Source: Mesotaenium endlicherianum
Taxonomy: Eukaryota > Streptophyta > Zygnematophyceae > Zygnematales > Mesotaeniaceae
Reading direction: 5' to 3'
DNA length: 64,000 bases
NCBI GenBank assembly: GCA_009602735.1
Contig: WELA01006786.1
Location: 184,256 to 248,255 of the forward strand
The notes below the pieces were generated by a model that worked only from the letters and a program-made list of their open reading frames with translations, was not told the origin of the DNA and made no database searches. Within the stretch, counting starts at the first letter, position 1. Every line of letters begins with the position of its first letter. Shown here piece by piece: positions 1 to 10,463 of this stretch. A program made the translations under genes and the position numbers.

Positions 1-590
1 CCGGAAGCAGCAGGCTGAAGTCCATATAAGTCAGCTTGCTGACCCATTCTTTGACAGCCAGCTGACTTCCGTACTCGGTAGGAGCGAACTGCCTTGACAT
101 ACACCTAAGCACGATATGCTAGATGAATGGCCAGATGACATCCCCATGATGGATGGCTATTCGGGATGATGGGAGATGGCGGTGGATTTGGTTAACCGAG
201 GTCCTACCAACGTGGTTAACTCCCGGGTAGGCGGTGCCATCGCACTGACCGTTGAACAGTAAACTCATTCCATGTACATATGCTAGGCATTGCTCTCGAG
301 TTCGGCATTCGGAAACGAGGCCAACTCTCTTGTACAGCTTACTGAGAGAACTCTGAATCCAAGGCGAGAAGCCATTGATACGCACTGTCTTCTAACCTTG
401 CTTATGTATGAGTTTACTGATTTGCATCATTGATGCTAGTTTACTCGCATTTGACTTACGAGTATTATTCCCTGCTAGTGTATTGTCCTTTGCCGTTTAA
501 CTAGTTAACGGAAATACCATAAAGATTACTTGCTGATATAAAGATCTTTATTAATTGTTAATCGCCTATTTGGTAAGTCGATTCATTTCA
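1..590 (+). repeat. G1 5' LTR (left end outside the window)
   Basis: Matches 8075-8665 almost base for base and ends in ATTCATTTCA at 590, directly before the primer-binding site. By comparison with the complete 720-bp 3' LTR about 129 bp are missing to the left. The short ORF on its minus strand (119-385) recurs in every LTR copy and is LTR sequence, not a gene. Confidence 0.93.
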
Positions 591-591
591 G

Positions 592-603
592 TGGTATCGG
601 AGC
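592..603 (+). other. Primer-binding site of G1
   Basis: TGGTATCGGAGC lies one base after the LTR. It differs at one position from the usual plant retrotransposon site TGGTATCAGAGC, complementary to the 3' end of initiator tRNA-Met. G4 carries the same G variant at 50797-50808, so the variant may reflect the host tRNA. Confidence 0.85.
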
Positions 604-624
604 AGTTATCACAGTCTTCTTTGT

Positions 625-2103
625 ATGGTAAGGACAAGGTCTCAAACTAGCAACTCCCGAGACATGGAGAACCAGGATAACGAGAATGTCGAAAACCAGG
701 CGGAAAGCCATGTAGCGGGAAACCGTACCTATTCGGAAGCAGTAGCGGATACTGCAGCTAGGGAGGCTGCAGATGAGGCAGCTGCTATTGCCTCAGTCGC
801 AGCTCAGCAAGCTGAGGAGGAGATAGCCAGACTAGAAGCTGAACAAGTAGCAAAGGCCGCTGAAGATATACAAAGGAGGGAAGGACAGCCAGCTGACGAG
901 CGCACTGTTGAAGAACTTATGGCATCAAGGGCCAATGTTCTGAACCCACCTCCTGCCGTACAACTCAATGTACCCCTAGGTCAAATACGTGACCGGCTGA
1001 ATGCGGCAGGAATTGCTGCTGCAGGAGCAAGAGGGATTGTTGAGGACACTACTCAGCGAGTAGATGCCAATGCTGCTGCTGCATTTGCTAATCTACCACC
1101 CCAAAATGTAGACTTGGGAGCATTGTTCGTTCAGATGCAGTCGCAAATGGCGACCATGTATCAGTCCCAGCAGGAGGACAAAAGAATCATAATGTCCCTA
1201 CTCCGGGACAGAGACCAACTGGGGTCTCACACCACTAGTGGTGGTGGCCGAGGGCCTAGTAAGCCCAAGCCGAAACCTCCCCAGGACTATGATCCTGAGG
1301 GAAACAGAAAATATTACCTGATCAAGTTTCTCGCGGATGTTGAGCAGTGGCTGGAGAACTACCCAGAACTGCAAGATTACGAGAAGGTCAGGCACACCGG
1401 TGCGCTACTGAAAGGCAGTGCCGCAGACTGGTGGCTTTACTGGAAGGAAGAGCGTAAGGCTCGGCAACTCGGTGACCCTACGTGGGTAGAGTTTGTCGAG
1501 AAGTTGCATGAGAAGTTTGATGTCATCAACCAGCAGGAGAAAGCTATCTATGCGATGATCTCCCTGACACTGAAGCAGACCACTTCAGTTGCTGAGTTTG
1601 CTCAAAAGTTCCAAGAGAACATGATGAAGCAGCCTGATTTGCCAGAACGGTATAGGATAGCATACTTCAGGTATGGCTTGAAATCCGAGGTCTCTGGTCA
1701 TTTTGCTGAGAAAAAGTATGAGAAACTGGCTGACTTGATCCAGGATGCTGACGCCTGGGATCAGCAGCAGTTCAATCACAAGCGCCAGAGTAACGCTTTG
1801 GTGTCTAAGATTGTCAAAAAGCCCCACGGTTCCTACAATGCAGTTGAAGGAGACCAGGCTGAGGATAATCAGGGTGATGAATATGAGTATGAGTACAATG
1901 CTATTCAGTCTAGAGGTAGAGGTGGTCCCTCTCGAGGTGGCTATGGAAGGGGTGGTGGTAGGACTAAGCCGAGACCAGCCTCAGCAAAATCTACTTGCTA
2001 CCATTGTCAGCAGAAAGGCCACTACAGAGAACAGTGTCCGGTCAAGCACCTGCCTAAGGTCGAGAGAAAAGACCAGCCTTTAAAAGACAGCAACAGTCAG
2101 TAA
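625..2103 (+). CDS. gag: G1 Gag polyprotein (capsid and nucleocapsid)
   Basis: 492 aa. It forms the particle in which the element RNA is reverse transcribed. The N-terminal ~200 residues are alanine/glutamate-rich and probably helical. Residues ~215-400 hold the retrotransposon Gag region, with the typical KGSAADWW and [12 protein letters not shown] stretches. A Gly/Arg-rich linker leads to a CCHC zinc knuckle, [14 protein letters not shown], near residue 460, which binds RNA. The start chosen is the first ATG after the PBS, 22 bases downstream. The gene ends at TAA 2101-2103, just behind a slippery heptamer, so a fraction of ribosomes should continue into pol. G2 carries a decayed homologue at 38590-41290. 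Confidence 0.93.
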   Translation: MVRTRSQTSNSRDMENQDNENVENQAESHVAGNRTYSEAVADTAAREAADEAAAIASVAAQQAEEEIARLEAEQVAKAAEDIQRREGQPADERTVEELMASRANVLNPPPAVQLNVPLGQIRDRLNAAGIAAAGARGIVEDTTQRVDANAAAAFANLPPQNVDLGALFVQMQSQMATMYQSQQEDKRIIMSLLRDRDQLGSHTTSGGGRGPSKPKPKPPQDYDPEGNRKYYLIKFLADVEQWLENYPELQDYEKVRHTGALLKGSAADWWLYWKEERKARQLGDPTWVEFVEKLHEKFDVINQQEKAIYAMISLTLKQTTSVAEFAQKFQENMMKQPDLPERYRIAYFRYGLKSEVSGHFAEKKYEKLADLIQDADAWDQQQFNHKRQSNALVSKIVKKPHGSYNAVEGDQAEDNQGDEYEYEYNAIQSRGRGGPSRGGYGRGGGRTKPRPASAKSTCYHCQQKGHYREQCPVKHLPKVERKDQPLKDSNSQ

Positions 2104-2120
2104 TCCAGTCTACTGACTGT
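2079..2120 (+). promoter_or_regulatory. Programmed -1 frameshift signal between gag and pol
   Basis: The slippery heptamer TTTAAAA (2079-2085) sits in the correct phase of gag (T TTA AAA). After a 7-nt spacer comes a perfect 8-bp stem, ACAGTCAG (2093-2100) with CTGACTGT (2113-2120), around a 12-nt loop holding the gag stop. The -1 frame is open from here straight into pol. The heptamer is conserved in G2 (minus strand, 38571-38577), where the stem is only partly kept. Heptamer, spacer and stem match the known design of -1 sites. Activity is inferred. Confidence 0.82.
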
Positions 2121-5100
2121 GAGGATGCTAGAGATAGTGAGTCGTCACTAGCTGCCCTCGTAGCAGGTATTATGGGTCCTGCTGAACTGGATTCACTATG
2201 CATGCCTGACAACCAGATAAAGGAGACCATCAGCAATATAGACGTCCAGAGAGTGCACACTCTGGATGCTCTTGTTCCACCTGATGTCCAACATTTCTTT
2301 GCTACGTCAGGAGAACAATGCGAAAGTCAGGAAAAGACAGTCCCCCCTATCCTACTGCATTGCATGATTGCAGGTAGGAAGGTGAGGGCATTTGTTGACG
2401 GAGGGGCGTCACATACTTTTATCCACAAGGACTTAGTTAAGCGGCTAAGGCTGCCTACTGTCACCCAAGGGAATAGAAAAATATTCCTTGGAGATGCCTC
2501 AAGTATCCCGGGAGGAGTTATAACCAAGCCTATTGAGGTCCAGTTAGGTTCTGGCATTGCAGTTCTAACTGAAACGCTTACATTTGAGGTACTCAACACT
2601 GGCTTTTATGATCTCGTGCTAGGCAGGTCCTGGCTTGATAGACATCAAGCTGAAGTGCGTTGGAGCAGAGTTACAGTTAAAGTGAGAGGAGCCAGTGATG
2701 GGCAGACTGACTTGGCACCCACCAGTGCTCTTCCTCTTGTCCTGTGTGGATGGCAAATGAAGGAAAAGAAGAGGCTTCCAGAAGGATGCAAGTTGCTGAA
2801 TGCAATGGAGTTCGTCAAAAGCTGGAACCAGAAGGAAGACAGAATGTTCTGTCTGCTGCTAAGAGAGGTACCTCCTCAACCTGAAGAAGTGGTTGAGAAA
2901 AAGGTACACCCTCCGGAACACCCTACTGCTGCAAACATTGTTGCTCAGTACACGGATGTGTTTAATATGCCTCCAGGACTACCCCCTAAGCGGGAAGTAG
3001 ATCATAGGATTGATTTATTACCTGGTAGCCAGCCACCCTGGCAACGCACGTATGGCTTGTCTTATTTGGAGAGTGAGGAGTTGAAAACACAGATTGCAGA
3101 GCTGGAGGAAAATGGTTACATTTCTCCCAGTAAATCACCGTACGGCGCACCTATCCTATTTGTTAAGAAAAAGGATGGCAGTATGCGGATGTGTGTGGAT
3201 TACAGAGCCCTGAACAGAATTACAGTAAAGAACAAGTATGCTTTACCCAGAATCGAGGACTTGCTTGATACCCTGTCTGGCGCTAAGGTGTTCAGTAAGA
3301 TAGATCTCAAGAGTGGTTATCATCAAATCAGAATTGCTGAGGGGGATGAACACAAGACTGCTTTCCGCACACGTTATGGACACTATGAGTTCAACGTGAT
3401 GCCATTTGGACTGACTAATGCTCCTGCTACCTTTATGGGTGCTATGAATGACATTTTCAGACCTTATTTGGATAAGTTTGTGCAAGTTTTCCTGGATGAT
3501 ATTTTAATTTTCTCTAAAGATGAAGCTCAGCACACTGAACACTTAAAGAAAGTGCTGGACACTCTGCGGAAAAATCACTTGTATGCTAAAATGAGCAAGT
3601 GTGATTTCTTTAAGGAAAGTATTGAATTCTTAGGCCACGTTGTCAGTAAAGAGGGCATCAGTGTGGATCCTAAGAAAGTCCAGACCATAAGGGACTGGCC
3701 AGTACCACAGTCTGTCTCTGAAGTTAGATCCTTCCTCGGGTTGGCTAACTACTATAGGAGATTTATTGAGAATTATTCCACAAAGGCCAGTAAACTGACT
3801 GACCTTACTAAGAAAGACATCGGGTATGTGTGGGGGGAAGAGCAGCAGGCTGCCTTCCAGACCCTTAAAGATGCCCTTTGTTCTGCCCCAGTGCTAGCCG
3901 TGTATGACCCCAGCAAACCGGTGCAGGTGGTTACTGATGCCTCTGATTTTGCCATGGGTGCTATTTTGTTGCAGCCTGCTGACAAAACCACAAAGGATGG
4001 TAAGGTACGGCAGGAGTGGCATCCTGTGTTGTATGAGTCTATGAAATTTAATCCAGCGGAGATTAATTACTCAGTGCATGATAAAGAGCTGCTAGCTATC
4101 ATTCATGTACTCAAACAGTGGAGAGCATACTTACATGGTAAAGCTTTTAAGGTGATTACAGATCATCTAGCTCTGACCCACTTTCAGAAGAAGTCCAAGC
4201 TGTCGAGGAGGGAGAACCGCTGGAGCCAGATGCTGGAGCAGTTCCAAGTCCAGATCGACTACAAACCAGGGAAGTTGAATCCTGCTGATGCACTCTCTAG
4301 AAGACCTGACTTGCAAGAAAGGAACTTTAGTCAGCATGCTGTAGATAAAGTCCTGTGTGCACTCACTTCACTAAAGGTGAAAAAGTCCTTCCTTGAACAA
4401 CTTAGGAAAGCCTACCTTTCTGACCCAACATTTGAGCCCAGCCCCACTACTGGTATGTGTCGTGCTACCGCACTCGGGTATAAGCTCAAGGGAGGGGTCT
4501 GGGTGACTGAAACCACTTCAGGCAGGCTGAAGCTGGTCATTCCTAATAATTTGGAAATAAGGTCTCTCTTACTGAGTCAAGCTCATGACAGTCTCCTGGG
4601 TGGACATTTGGGGCAGGCCAAAACTGTTGGCAAACTGGCAAAACATTATCATTGGGAGGGGTTACCCCGGGAGGTCTTGAAATATGTCAAGTCCTGTGAC
4701 CAGTGTCAGAGAAATAAGTCTCGGCACACACCACCCGGAGGTCTCTTGCAACCGCTACCCATCCCAGCGGGACGCTGGGAAACTATATCCATGGACTGGG
4801 TGGTCTCACTACCAAGAACTGCCAACGGGCATGATTCAATACTGGTAGTCGTGGATAAACTGACAAAAATGGTCATTTTTATCCCCACAACTGTCAAAGT
4901 GACTGCACTCGAAACAGCGAGACAGTTTTACAACCATGTAGTATGCCAACATGGGCTCCCTTCTAATATCATCTCAGACAGAGACTCAAAATTCACCTCT
5001 AAGTTCTGGAGAGCTTTAATGGGGTTAATGGGAGTCAAACAGCTGCTCAGCACAGCAAACCACCCTCAGACTGATGGGCAGACTGAAAGAACTAACCGAG

Positions 5101-5888
5101 TTCTGCAGGAGGTGCTGAGAGCATATATTAACCAAAAACAAGATAATTGGGATGACCTGTTGCCTCAAATTCAGTTTGCGGTCAACAGTGCGGTGCACGC
5201 GTCAACGGGCAAAACTCCTTTTGAACTCAGCCTGGGTAGAGTCCCTAAGTCTCCTCTAGATGTGCTAGGGGAATCTTTAACTCACCCTGAAGGGATTGAC
5301 AACCCGGTCTCCCTCCAGTTAACTCAGGAGTTTGCTGACACCCTGTCAGAAGTCCAACGAAACTTGCACACGGCCCAAGAAAACCAACAAAAATACGCTA
5401 ATCAACACCGTCGGGAACTGACATTTTCCAAGGGGGATTTAGTCAAACTGCATTCTCAGCACCTGTACCTCCCTGGTGTGGTCAAGAAAAAGCTTGGCCC
5501 TGTCTGGGTCGGTCCATATTCGGTGGTCCGTCGTGTCGGTCAGAATGCTTACAAACTGAACATGTCAGCTGAATACAAGGGGCACCCGGTCTTTAATGTC
5601 TCCTTCCTGGAACCGTACATCAAAGGTGATACACTGTTCACAGGTCGGTTCCCTGTCCAACCGGGACCGGTCCCCGCTGTCCGGGACGGCGACCCTGAGG
5701 AATATGAGGTCGATGAGATTTTAGACGCTCGCTCGGTCCGTCGATCGTCTAAATATGTCATGAAATACCTCATTCGATGGAAGGGTTACGATGCCTCTGG
5801 GGACACTTGGGAGTTTAAGGACCACTTGACCAATGCCAAAGGGGCGTTGACACGGTTCCACCTTCGGGCCGCTGGAGTCCCTCCATAA
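2085..5888 (+). CDS. pol: G1 Pol polyprotein: PR-RT-RNase H-integrase-chromodomain
   Basis: Read by -1 frameshift from about 2085; the first ATG in frame is at 2172 (1238 aa from there, the numbering used here). Protease active site is FVDGGAS near residue 75, with Gly where Ser or Thr is usual. RT shows CVDYRALN and the catalytic FLDD near 440. RNase H follows with [10 protein letters not shown] and ITDHLAL. Integrase has the H2C2 zinc site (~803-850, ending CDQCQRNK) and the DDE triad in [14 protein letters not shown] and [10 protein letters not shown] chromodomain closes the protein (~1176-1230, [10 protein letters not shown] to YLIRWKGY and DTWEF) and would steer integration toward marked chromatin. 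No stop or frameshift is seen. The gene is followed after 267 bp by ORF3. Confidence 0.95.
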   Translation, partial: RQQQSVIQSTDCEDARDSESSLAALVAGIMGPAELDSLCMPDNQIKETISNIDVQRVHTLDALVPPDVQHFFATSGEQCESQEKTVPPILLHCMIAGRKVRAFVDGGASHTFIHKDLVKRLRLPTVTQGNRKIFLGDASSIPGGVITKPIEVQLGSGIAVLTETLTFEVLNTGFYDLVLGRSWLDRHQAEVRWSRVTVKVRGASDGQTDLAPTSALPLVLCGWQMKEKKRLPEGCKLLNAMEFVKSWNQKEDRMFCLLLREVPPQPEEVVEKKVHPPEHPTAANIVAQYTDVFNMPPGLPPKREVDHRIDLLPGSQPPWQRTYGLSYLESEELKTQIAELEENGYISPSKSPYGAPILFVKKKDGSMRMCVDYRALNRITVKNKYALPRIEDLLDTLSGAKVFSKIDLKSGYHQIRIAEGDEHKTAFRTRYGHYEFNVMPFGLTNAPATFMGAMNDIFRPYLDKFVQVFLDDILIFSKDEAQHTEHLKKVLDTLRKNHLYAKMSKCDFFKESIEFLGHVVSKEGISVDPKKVQTIRDWPVPQSVSEVRSFLGLANYYRRFIENYSTKASKLTDLTKKDIGYVWGEEQQAAFQTLKDALCSAPVLAVYDPSKPVQVVTDASDFAMGAILLQPADKTTKDGKVRQEWHPVLYESMKFNPAEINYSVHDKELLAIIHVLKQWRAYLHGKAFKVITDHLALTHFQKKSKLSRRENRWSQMLEQFQVQIDYKPGKLNPADALSRRPDLQERNFSQHAVDKVLCALTSLKVKKSFLEQLRKAYLSDPTFEPSPTTGMCRATALGYKLKGGVWVTETTSGRLKLVIPNNLEIRSLLLSQAHDSLLGGHLGQAKTVGKLAKHYHWEGLPREVLKYVKSCDQCQRNKSRHTPPGGLLQPLPIPAGRWETISMDWVVSLPRTANGHDSILVVVDKLTKMVIFIPTTVKVTALETARQFYNHVVCQHGLPSNIISDRDSKFTSKFWRALMGLMGVKQLLSTANHPQTDGQTERTNRVLQEVLRAYINQKQDNWDDLLPQIQFAVNSAVHASTGKTPFELSLGRVPKSPLDVLGESLTHPEGIDNPVSLQLTQEFADTLSEVQRNLHTAQENQQKYANQHRRELTFSKGDLVKLHSQHLYLPGVVKKKLGPVWVGPYSVVRRVGQNAYKLNMSAEYKGHPVFNVSFLEPYIKGDTLFTGRFPVQPGPVPAVRDGDPEEYEVDEILDARSVRRSSKYVMKYLIRWKGYDASGDTWEFKDHLTNAKGALTRFHLRAAGVPP

Positions 5889-5980
5889 CTGTCATTTCAG
5901 TTGACACGGGAAGGTGACAGGCGGTCCTGTCTCCATTTAAGTTGGAGGGGAAAATATATGACAGTTAGTGAGCGAGAGCG

Positions 5981-5987
5981 ATAAAAA
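5981..5987 (+). promoter_or_regulatory. TATA-like box upstream of ORF3
   Basis: ATAAAAA lies about 70 bp upstream of the putative ORF3 leader intron donor and 93 bp after the pol stop. It could serve an internal promoter for an ORF3 mRNA. The matching stretch is deleted in the second copy (G3), so conservation cannot be judged. Weak evidence taken alone. Confidence 0.3.
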
Positions 5988-6051
5988 CACACTCATACGT
6001 TTATGTGTAGCGCATCGCAACTACGTCAACTTTTAGCAATCATCCTGTAAG

Positions 6052-6154
6052 GTAAACAGCAGCGAAGCCACTATACTAAATACTAACATACTTCCTGCAA
6101 TCCCTATGACAAAGGTCCATATCCTACTAACTTGTGCCCTGGTTACATGTGCAG
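6052..6154 (+). other. Putative 103-nt intron in the ORF3 leader
   Basis: Donor AAG|GTAAAC, branch-point consensus TACTAAC at 6125-6131, and acceptor TGCAG at 6150-6154, two bases before the ORF3 ATG. The inverted copy in G3 keeps donor (GT at 10569-10570), branch point (10487-10493) and acceptor (10464-10466) on the minus strand, while the 5' half of the intron differs between copies. An intron here implies an ORF3 message distinct from the unspliced gag-pol RNA. Confidence 0.6.
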
Positions 6155-6155
6155 G

Positions 6156-7832
6156 ATGGCGCCCACCACACAAAAGGAGGACAGAAAGCGCAAGGCAGAA
6201 GAAGCCAGGAGGACAATGGAGCAATACCAGAAGGAGCTGGCGGCGACGTCCCTCACCAGGAGAGAACAAGAAAGGGTCCGCAAACAACAAGAGGCGGCAG
6301 AAGAGGCACAGAGGAAGAAGGATCAGGAAGCGGAAAACCTCAGGAAGGCTGAGGAGGAGAGACAGAAGAAACAGCAAGAAGAAGCGGCAGCGGCAGAAGA
6401 GGAGAAAAGAAAAAAGATTGAAGCGGACAGACAGAAGAGCTTGGCCACTTACAGGTATACTGTGGTGGGTGGCCAAAACTTCGATAACCTGAAGGAAGCA
6501 TTGCTGGCAGCCCAGGAGATCAACAGGCTGGAACAGACAACACTGCTACAGAAGGAAGGAGCTACAGCACTGGACAGGTACATCGAGACACACACCGGCG
6601 TGGTCCTTTACGAAGATTATGCTAAGATGGTGGGCTATACAGCAGAGCAGGCCCGGTATCTCGCAGATGATTCAGAGGACAAGCCGGTCCCCATACCGGG
6701 AATAGTGGGAGATCAGAGACTCATCCGGATGGTGAGCATGCGGCCCGATAGCTTTAAGGATACGGTATTCTACCTCACACTCCTGCCAGCTTACAATGAA
6801 GTTGAGAGAAGGAGCTGGGAGTACTTGGCCAGGGAAGCAGGACAGCAGATGTTCTCTCCCCACTGGTTCCCGTGTAAACTGAGGAAGGCTGAGCACGGAC
6901 CCCAGTACTACCAGCAGCCAACAGACTGGAGGTGGATGACCGTCACAAATAAGAAGCAGGAGTGTGACCGAGCCCAACCGGATGACTTCCACTATGGCCT
7001 AGACGGCTATCTCATCCTACCACCTCACATTGCCCCTTGGGACCCCAGGCTGAATGGATGCCTGAGCAATATGAATGCAGAGACCAAGGAACATAGGAGG
7101 AGGGGAAGAGAGTACTTCTCTAAGGGAAAGCATGCCTTTGTCAAATGGGCAAAGAATGCAGGCCGGATAGATATCAGTAGGCTGAAGGCCAAGCAACCTC
7201 CAGCGCGCCCTAAGAAAGGGAGGTCGGTAGACTACTCCATGTCTACTAGGGAGCAGGACGACTTAGTGGACGAGACCCCTACTCTCTCCGAGGAGGAGGA
7301 TGAGGAGGATGAGGAAGGAGAACAAGGCAGAGGAGAAGCATCAGCAGCAGGTACTCAGGATACCCAGCGAGAGGCAGTGGCACTTCCTAAAGAACCACGA
7401 TCAGGTGTGTGGAATGTGATCCCCGTTATGGCGACAACTGGACCCCGCGCTCGCTCCCCCAGCCCACCTGCCCAAGCAGGGGAAGAAGCTGATCTGACTG
7501 TACTGGGCAGCAGACACAGACAGAAATCCCCAGAGGACAGGGGTGCCAGAAGAGGGACACGCGGGTGGGCCAGAGGTATGCCAGCCTCCCCCTCCGCTCA
7601 GGGGCATGTACCTCTAGCCAATGTATTTCAGCATCCTACTGGAATGCCTGTCTATGTGGGAATCAACACCCAAATAGTTGAAGAGCAGGCCACCATCCTC
7701 CGTTCTCCTCGAGGGCCAACTTTAGAGCAAACAGGGTTCTTTAGAAGGCCAGCTGACAGACCTAGAGGGCTGTCCAGATCTAGGTCCAGATCTCCGTCCC
7801 CTGATCCTGAAGCCCCAGGAACCACCCCTTAA
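6156..7832 (+). CDS. ORF3: accessory protein of unknown function in the env position
   Basis: 558 aa from the ATG at 6156; an earlier in-frame ATG at 6132 falls inside the putative intron. Residues ~1-105 are a highly charged Lys/Arg/Glu/Gln coiled coil. A conserved core follows (~106-345) with GVVLYEDYAKMVGY, WRWMTVTNKK, LPPHIAPWDPRLNG and FSKGKHAFVKWA. Next come a basic PKKGRSVDYS motif, an acidic EEEDEEDEEGE run, the conserved GMPVYV and RRPADR motifs, and an Arg-Ser tail (SRSRSRSPSP). No signal peptide or membrane segment is visible, so it does not look like an envelope protein. The basic and RS stretches suggest a nuclear or RNA-linked role, which is only inference. Relatives occur in G3, G2 and the mini-element at 38731. 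I do not recognise the family. Confidence 0.85.
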   Translation: MAPTTQKEDRKRKAEEARRTMEQYQKELAATSLTRREQERVRKQQEAAEEAQRKKDQEAENLRKAEEERQKKQQEEAAAAEEEKRKKIEADRQKSLATYRYTVVGGQNFDNLKEALLAAQEINRLEQTTLLQKEGATALDRYIETHTGVVLYEDYAKMVGYTAEQARYLADDSEDKPVPIPGIVGDQRLIRMVSMRPDSFKDTVFYLTLLPAYNEVERRSWEYLAREAGQQMFSPHWFPCKLRKAEHGPQYYQQPTDWRWMTVTNKKQECDRAQPDDFHYGLDGYLILPPHIAPWDPRLNGCLSNMNAETKEHRRRGREYFSKGKHAFVKWAKNAGRIDISRLKAKQPPARPKKGRSVDYSMSTREQDDLVDETPTLSEEEDEEDEEGEQGRGEASAAGTQDTQREAVALPKEPRSGVWNVIPVMATTGPRARSPSPPAQAGEEADLTVLGSRHRQKSPEDRGARRGTRGWARGMPASPSAQGHVPLANVFQHPTGMPVYVGINTQIVEEQATILRSPRGPTLEQTGFFRRPADRPRGLSRSRSRSPSPDPEAPGTTP

Positions 7833-7909
7833 GGTGACAGGCTGAAAAGATAGTCAGTAAGGGAGGCTGGTCAGGGTCAGTTTCTTTATTTAAAGCTTTT
7901 GCAGTTTAA

Positions 7910-7928
7910 TGTTGTCGAGGCGACAACA
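7910..7928 (+). other. Conserved hairpin before the polypurine tract
   Basis: TGTTGTCG-AGG-CGACAACA forms an 8-bp stem with a 3-nt loop, five bases before the PPT. The same hairpin lies next to the PPT in the G2 3' end (12496-12514) and, with a shorter stem, beside the LTR at 42739-42755. Its position in the 3' untranslated region suggests an RNA element; its role is unknown. Confidence 0.6.
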
Positions 7929-7932
7929 AGTT

Positions 7933-7945
7933 AAGTTGGAGGGAT
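7933..7945 (+). other. Polypurine tract of G1
   Basis: AAGTTGGAGGGAT sits directly before the 3' LTR start TGTAATGAAT. Such tracts prime plus-strand DNA synthesis. The same sequence precedes the related LTRs at 12477 and 42720 on the minus strand. Confidence 0.8.
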
Positions 7946-8665
7946 TGTAATGAATCAGTATATTAGTGGATATAATATTCATTTAAATATAATAGTTAAT
8001 TAAGTTCAGCCTGCTGAACTTTAGTTAATAATCAGTCTGCTGGACTTTACATAATTATCAGTTTAATGACTCGGCCAAAAGCAGCAGGCTGAAGTCAACT
8101 TAAGTCAGCTTGCTGACACATTCTTTGACAGCCAGCTGACTTCCGTACTCGGTAGCAGCGAACTGCCTTGATATGCATCTAAGTGCGATATGCTAGATGA
8201 ATGGCCAGATGACATCCCTATGATGGATGGCTATTCGGGATGATGGGAGATGGCGGTGGATTTGGTTAACCGAGGTCCTACCAACGTGGTTAACTCCCGG
8301 GTAGGCGGTGCCATCGCACTGACCGTTGAACAGTAAACTCATTCCATGTACATATGCTAGGCATTGCTCTCGAGTTCGGCATTCGGAAACGAGGCCAACT
8401 CTCTTGTACAGCTTACTGAGAGAGATCTGAATCCAAGGCGAGAAGCCATTGATACGCACTGTCTTCTAACCTTGCTTATGTATGAGTTTACTGATTTGCA
8501 TTATTGATGCTAGTTTACTCTCATTTGACTGACGAGTATTATTCACTGCTAGTGTGTTGTCCTTTGCCGTTAAACCAGTTAACGGAAAATACCATAAAGA
8601 TTACTTGCTGATATAAAGATCTTTATTAATTGTTAATCGCCTATTTGGTAAGTCGATTCATTTCA
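7946..8665 (+). repeat. G1 3' LTR (720 bp)
   Basis: Starts TGTAATGAATC and ends GATTCATTTCA, so the ends form an imperfect 11-bp inverted repeat with TG...CA termini. It is the reference copy for this LTR family. Other copies: 1-590, 34954-35673 (also 720 bp), 38731-39271, 40243-40731, 41291-42720 and 41480-42190. Confidence 0.93.
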
Positions 8666-8783
8666 CCAGCTGTGGGGATCACTAGTGACAGTGAATTGTC
8701 ACCTCCACCCTCAGTCCACTTTTGTTGTGGGGTGCAAACAGAGAGACCTCCAGCAAGGCTTGACTGGAGGATGGTTTTGATGT

Positions 8784-10462
8784 TTAGGAGGTTGTTCCTA
8801 GGGCTCCAGGATCCGAGGACTGAGATCTGGACCTAGATTTGGACAGCCCTCTAGGTTTGTCAGCTAGCCTTCTAAAGAGCCCTGTTTGCTCTAAAGTCGG
8901 GCATCGAGGAGAACGAAGGATTGTAGCCTGCTCTTCAACCACCTGAGTGTTGATACCCACATAAACAGGTATTCCGATAGGATGCTGAATAACATTGGCA
9001 AGAGGCACATGTTCCTGACTGAAGGGAGTGGCCAGCATACCTCTGGTTACTCCGCGTGTTGTTCTTCTGGTACCCCTGTCCTCTGGGGATTTTTGCCTTT
9101 CTTTGCTACCAAGAACAGTCATATCAACTTCTTCCCCTGCTTGGGCAAATGGGCTGGGGAACAAGTGCGGGGTCTTGTTGCCTCCATTAAAGGGATCACA
9201 TTCCATACACCTGACCTTGGCGCCCTACGAGTCCCCGCATCTGCCTGCCCCTGGGTCTCCCAAGTACCAGCTCCTGATGGTCCTCCTCTTCCTTGTTCTT
9301 CTTCCTTATCCTCCTCATCTTCCTCCTCTAAGAGCGTAGGGGTCTCGTCCACTAAGTCATCCTGCCCCCTGGTAGACATGGAAAAATATACTGACCGCCC
9401 TTTCTTAGGACAAGTTGGAGGTTGATTGGCCTTCAGCCTACTGATATCTATCCGGCCTGCATTCTTCGCCCATTTAACAAAGGCATGCTTCCCCTTAGAG
9501 AAGTAGTCTATTCCCCTCCTCTTGTGCACCCTGATCTCCGCATTCATATTACTCAGGCATCCATTCAGCCTGGGGTCCCAAGGGGCAATGTGAGGTGGTA
9601 GGATGAGGTAGCCGTCTAGCCCATAGGGGAAGTCATCTGGTTGGGCTCGATCGCTCTCCTGCTTCTTGTTAGTGACGGTCATCCACCTCTAGTCTGTGGG
9701 CTGCTGGTAGTACTGTGACCCATGCTCAGCCTTTTTCAGCTTAGAAGGAAACCAGTGGGGAGAGAACATCTGCTGCCCTGTTTCCTTGGCCAGGTACTCC
9801 CAACTCCTGCGCTCGACTTCATTGTAAGCTGGCAGCAGTGTCAAGTAAAATATCGTATCCTTAAAGCTATCGGGCTGCATGCTCACCATCCTGATGAGTC
9901 TCTGATCTCCCACTATTCTAGGCGCTGGAACTGGCTTGTTCTCCAAATCAGCAGGAAGGTATTGAGCTTGCTCTGCTCTATAGCCCACCATCTTGACATA
10001 ATCTTCATAGAGGACCACACCAGTGTGTGTCTTAATGTACCTATTCAGCGCTTTAGCTCCTTCTCTCTGTAGAAATGTTGTCCGTTCCAGCTTGTTGATC
10101 TCCTGGGCTGCCAGTAATGCTTCCTTCAGGTTATCAAAGGTTTGGCCACCCACCACAGTATATCTTTAAGTGGCCAAGCTCTTCTGCTTCTCAGCTTCAG
10201 CCTTCTTCCTTCTCTCCTCCTCTGCTGCCGCCGCTTCTTCTCGTTCTTTCTTCTGTCTCTCCTCCTCAGCTTTCCTGAGATTTCCCGCATCCTGCTCCTT
10301 TTTTCTCTGTACTTCCTCTGCCGCCTCTTGTTGTCTGCGGACCCTTTCTTGTTCTCTCCTGGTGAGGGACGTCGCCGCCAGCTCTTTTTGTTATTGCTCT
10401 ATTGTCCTCTTGGCTTCTTCTGCCTTGCGCTTTCTATCTTCCTTTTGTGTGGTGGGAGCCAT
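8784..10462 (-). pseudogene. Decayed ORF3 of a second element (G3)
   Basis: Homologous to G1 ORF3 along its whole length, from the N-terminal coiled coil (MAPTTQKED start at 10462, shared with G1) through GVVLYEDYVKMVGY, WDPRLNGCLSN and FSKGKHAFVKWA to RRLADKPRG and the RS tail. The frame breaks several times (near 10390, 10157, 9685 and 9120-9200), so it no longer encodes the full protein. Its leader keeps the donor, branch point and acceptor described for G1. It lies inverted to G1 and abuts the G1 3' LTR flank at 8666. Confidence 0.85.
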
Positions 10463-10463
10463 C

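Larger units (their letters stand above)
1..8665 (+). mobile_element. G1: coding-intact Ty3/gypsy chromovirus with an extra third ORF
   Basis: Order is 5' LTR (cut by the window edge), tRNA-Met-type primer site, gag, pol (protease, RT, RNase H, integrase, chromodomain), ORF3, polypurine tract, 3' LTR. All three reading frames are open over their full expected length, so by sequence the copy could be autonomous. The two LTR copies are very similar over the shared 590 bp, so the insertion is fairly young. The right flank after the 3' LTR is CCAGC; the matching left duplication lies outside the window. The chromodomain and gene order place it among chromoviruses. ORF3 downstream of pol is not a usual chromovirus gene. 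Confidence 0.93.

Noticed and set aside
119-385. 88-aa frame repeated in LTR copies (8193-8459 and others)
   Set aside because: It recurs only because the LTR recurs; it is broken in several copies and antisense to the element.
6156-7832. ORF3 as an envelope gene
   Set aside because: Position fits, but there is no signal peptide, membrane span or cleavage site; composition is coiled coil, acidic and Arg-Ser-rich.
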